From Rhizobiaceae bacterium (GTDB lineage Bacteria; Pseudomonadota; Alphaproteobacteria; Rhizobiales; Rhizobiaceae), in the NCBI GenBank assembly GCA_905339215.1, contig CAJPFN010000130.1, positions 1-32,330 on the forward strand: DNA of 32,330 nt, given 5' to 3'. Shown here piece by piece: positions 32,063-32,330 of the stretch. Both the position numbers and the translations under genes were made by a program. Under the pieces are notes generated by a model that saw only the letters and a program-made list of their open reading frames with translations, ran no database searches and was not told the origin of the DNA. Positions within the stretch are counted from its first letter, which is position 1. Each line of letters opens with the position of its first letter.

Positions 32063-32330
32063 GTCGAGCCCTCCGACTCACTTAGCTCAGGAACAATATT
32101 AAGGTGGGGACAATGCGGTGCGATCTGTTTCGTGACAATGGCAACCGTCTAGTGGCGATGCGGCGCCCGCGTCCAGGAGCCTCTGACGCACCGTCTTCCA
32201 GGAGGAGTTGAAGCCCGCTGTTGTCCATGACTGTGAATCAGCTCCGCAGGCTGCCCCAGTGCTGGGTCTGCGTAAGCCATTGATTTACTGACCTGAATTG
32301 GAGAAAGTGGGGGCACGTTCGGCACCGACA
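32063..32330. other. Right-edge region without a supported gene
   Basis: This stretch should contain the promoter of the pentapeptide-repeat gene. I see no ORF, repeat or RNA gene I can support. Confidence 0.35.

Noticed and set aside
1-32330. CRISPR array, rRNA, complete insertion sequence
   Set aside because: No regularly spaced repeats, no rRNA segments and no transposase or integrase gene were seen in the window.

Overview
The window is high-GC DNA from what looks like an alphaproteobacterium. The evidence is TRAP transport, CoA-based catabolism, dense 4-bp gene overlaps and codon choice. Intergenic stretches near 5,400-5,600 and 9,600-9,720 resemble what I associate with sphingomonads, but the genus is a weak inference. 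The right end (30.5-32.1 kb) is visibly more AT-rich.

Layout. (1) 0.5-9.2 kb is a defence island. It holds a short stand-alone reverse transcriptase with a YMDD motif, possibly coupled to a tiny upstream ORF. Convergent to it is a complete three-gene ABC-three-component (ABC-3C) operon: a Cap4-like nuclease/C-terminal component, a middle component and a DUF3732 SMC-like ATPase. After about 0.9 kb of eroded DNA comes a Gabija-type pair, GajA-like OLD ATPase/TOPRIM and GajB-like UvrD helicase. (2) 9.2-9.98 kb is a scar region with a frameshifted gene remnant, a small repeat/hairpin and a probably truncated ORF. (3) 9.98-29.9 kb is a catabolic island of 17 genes in several operons: a TRAP transporter, an acyl-CoA ligase, a fused CaiB-type CoA-transferase, a BadI-like ring hydrolase, an Ltp2-like aldolase with its DUF35 partner, a true thiolase, an aldehyde dehydrogenase, several oxidoreductases, a second CoA-transferase, a HutC-type GntR regulator and a PAS-LuxR regulator. 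(4) 29.9-32.3 kb is a tail with a tRNA-Gln-like 3' half (possible attachment site) and a membrane-anchored pentapeptide-repeat protein.

How the catabolic genes fit together (inference). A carboxylate is imported by DctPQM and activated to a CoA ester by the ligase or CoA-transferases. It is modified by the SDR and other oxidoreductases, ring-opened by the BadI-like hydrolase, and shortened by the Ltp2/DUF35 retro-aldolase and the thiolase. The aldehyde released would be oxidised by the aldehyde dehydrogenase. No acyl-CoA dehydrogenase or ring oxygenase is present, so the pathway is partial or the substrate arrives already oxidised. The substrate is not known; an alicyclic or terpenoid/steroid-like acid is the best guess.

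The most useful new signal is a shared 12-bp element, ATGTCCGTACAT. It sits 15-55 bp before the start codons of the catabolic operons and, in a variant form, before the GntR gene itself. I found it nowhere outside this island. It is the likely operator of a local regulon.
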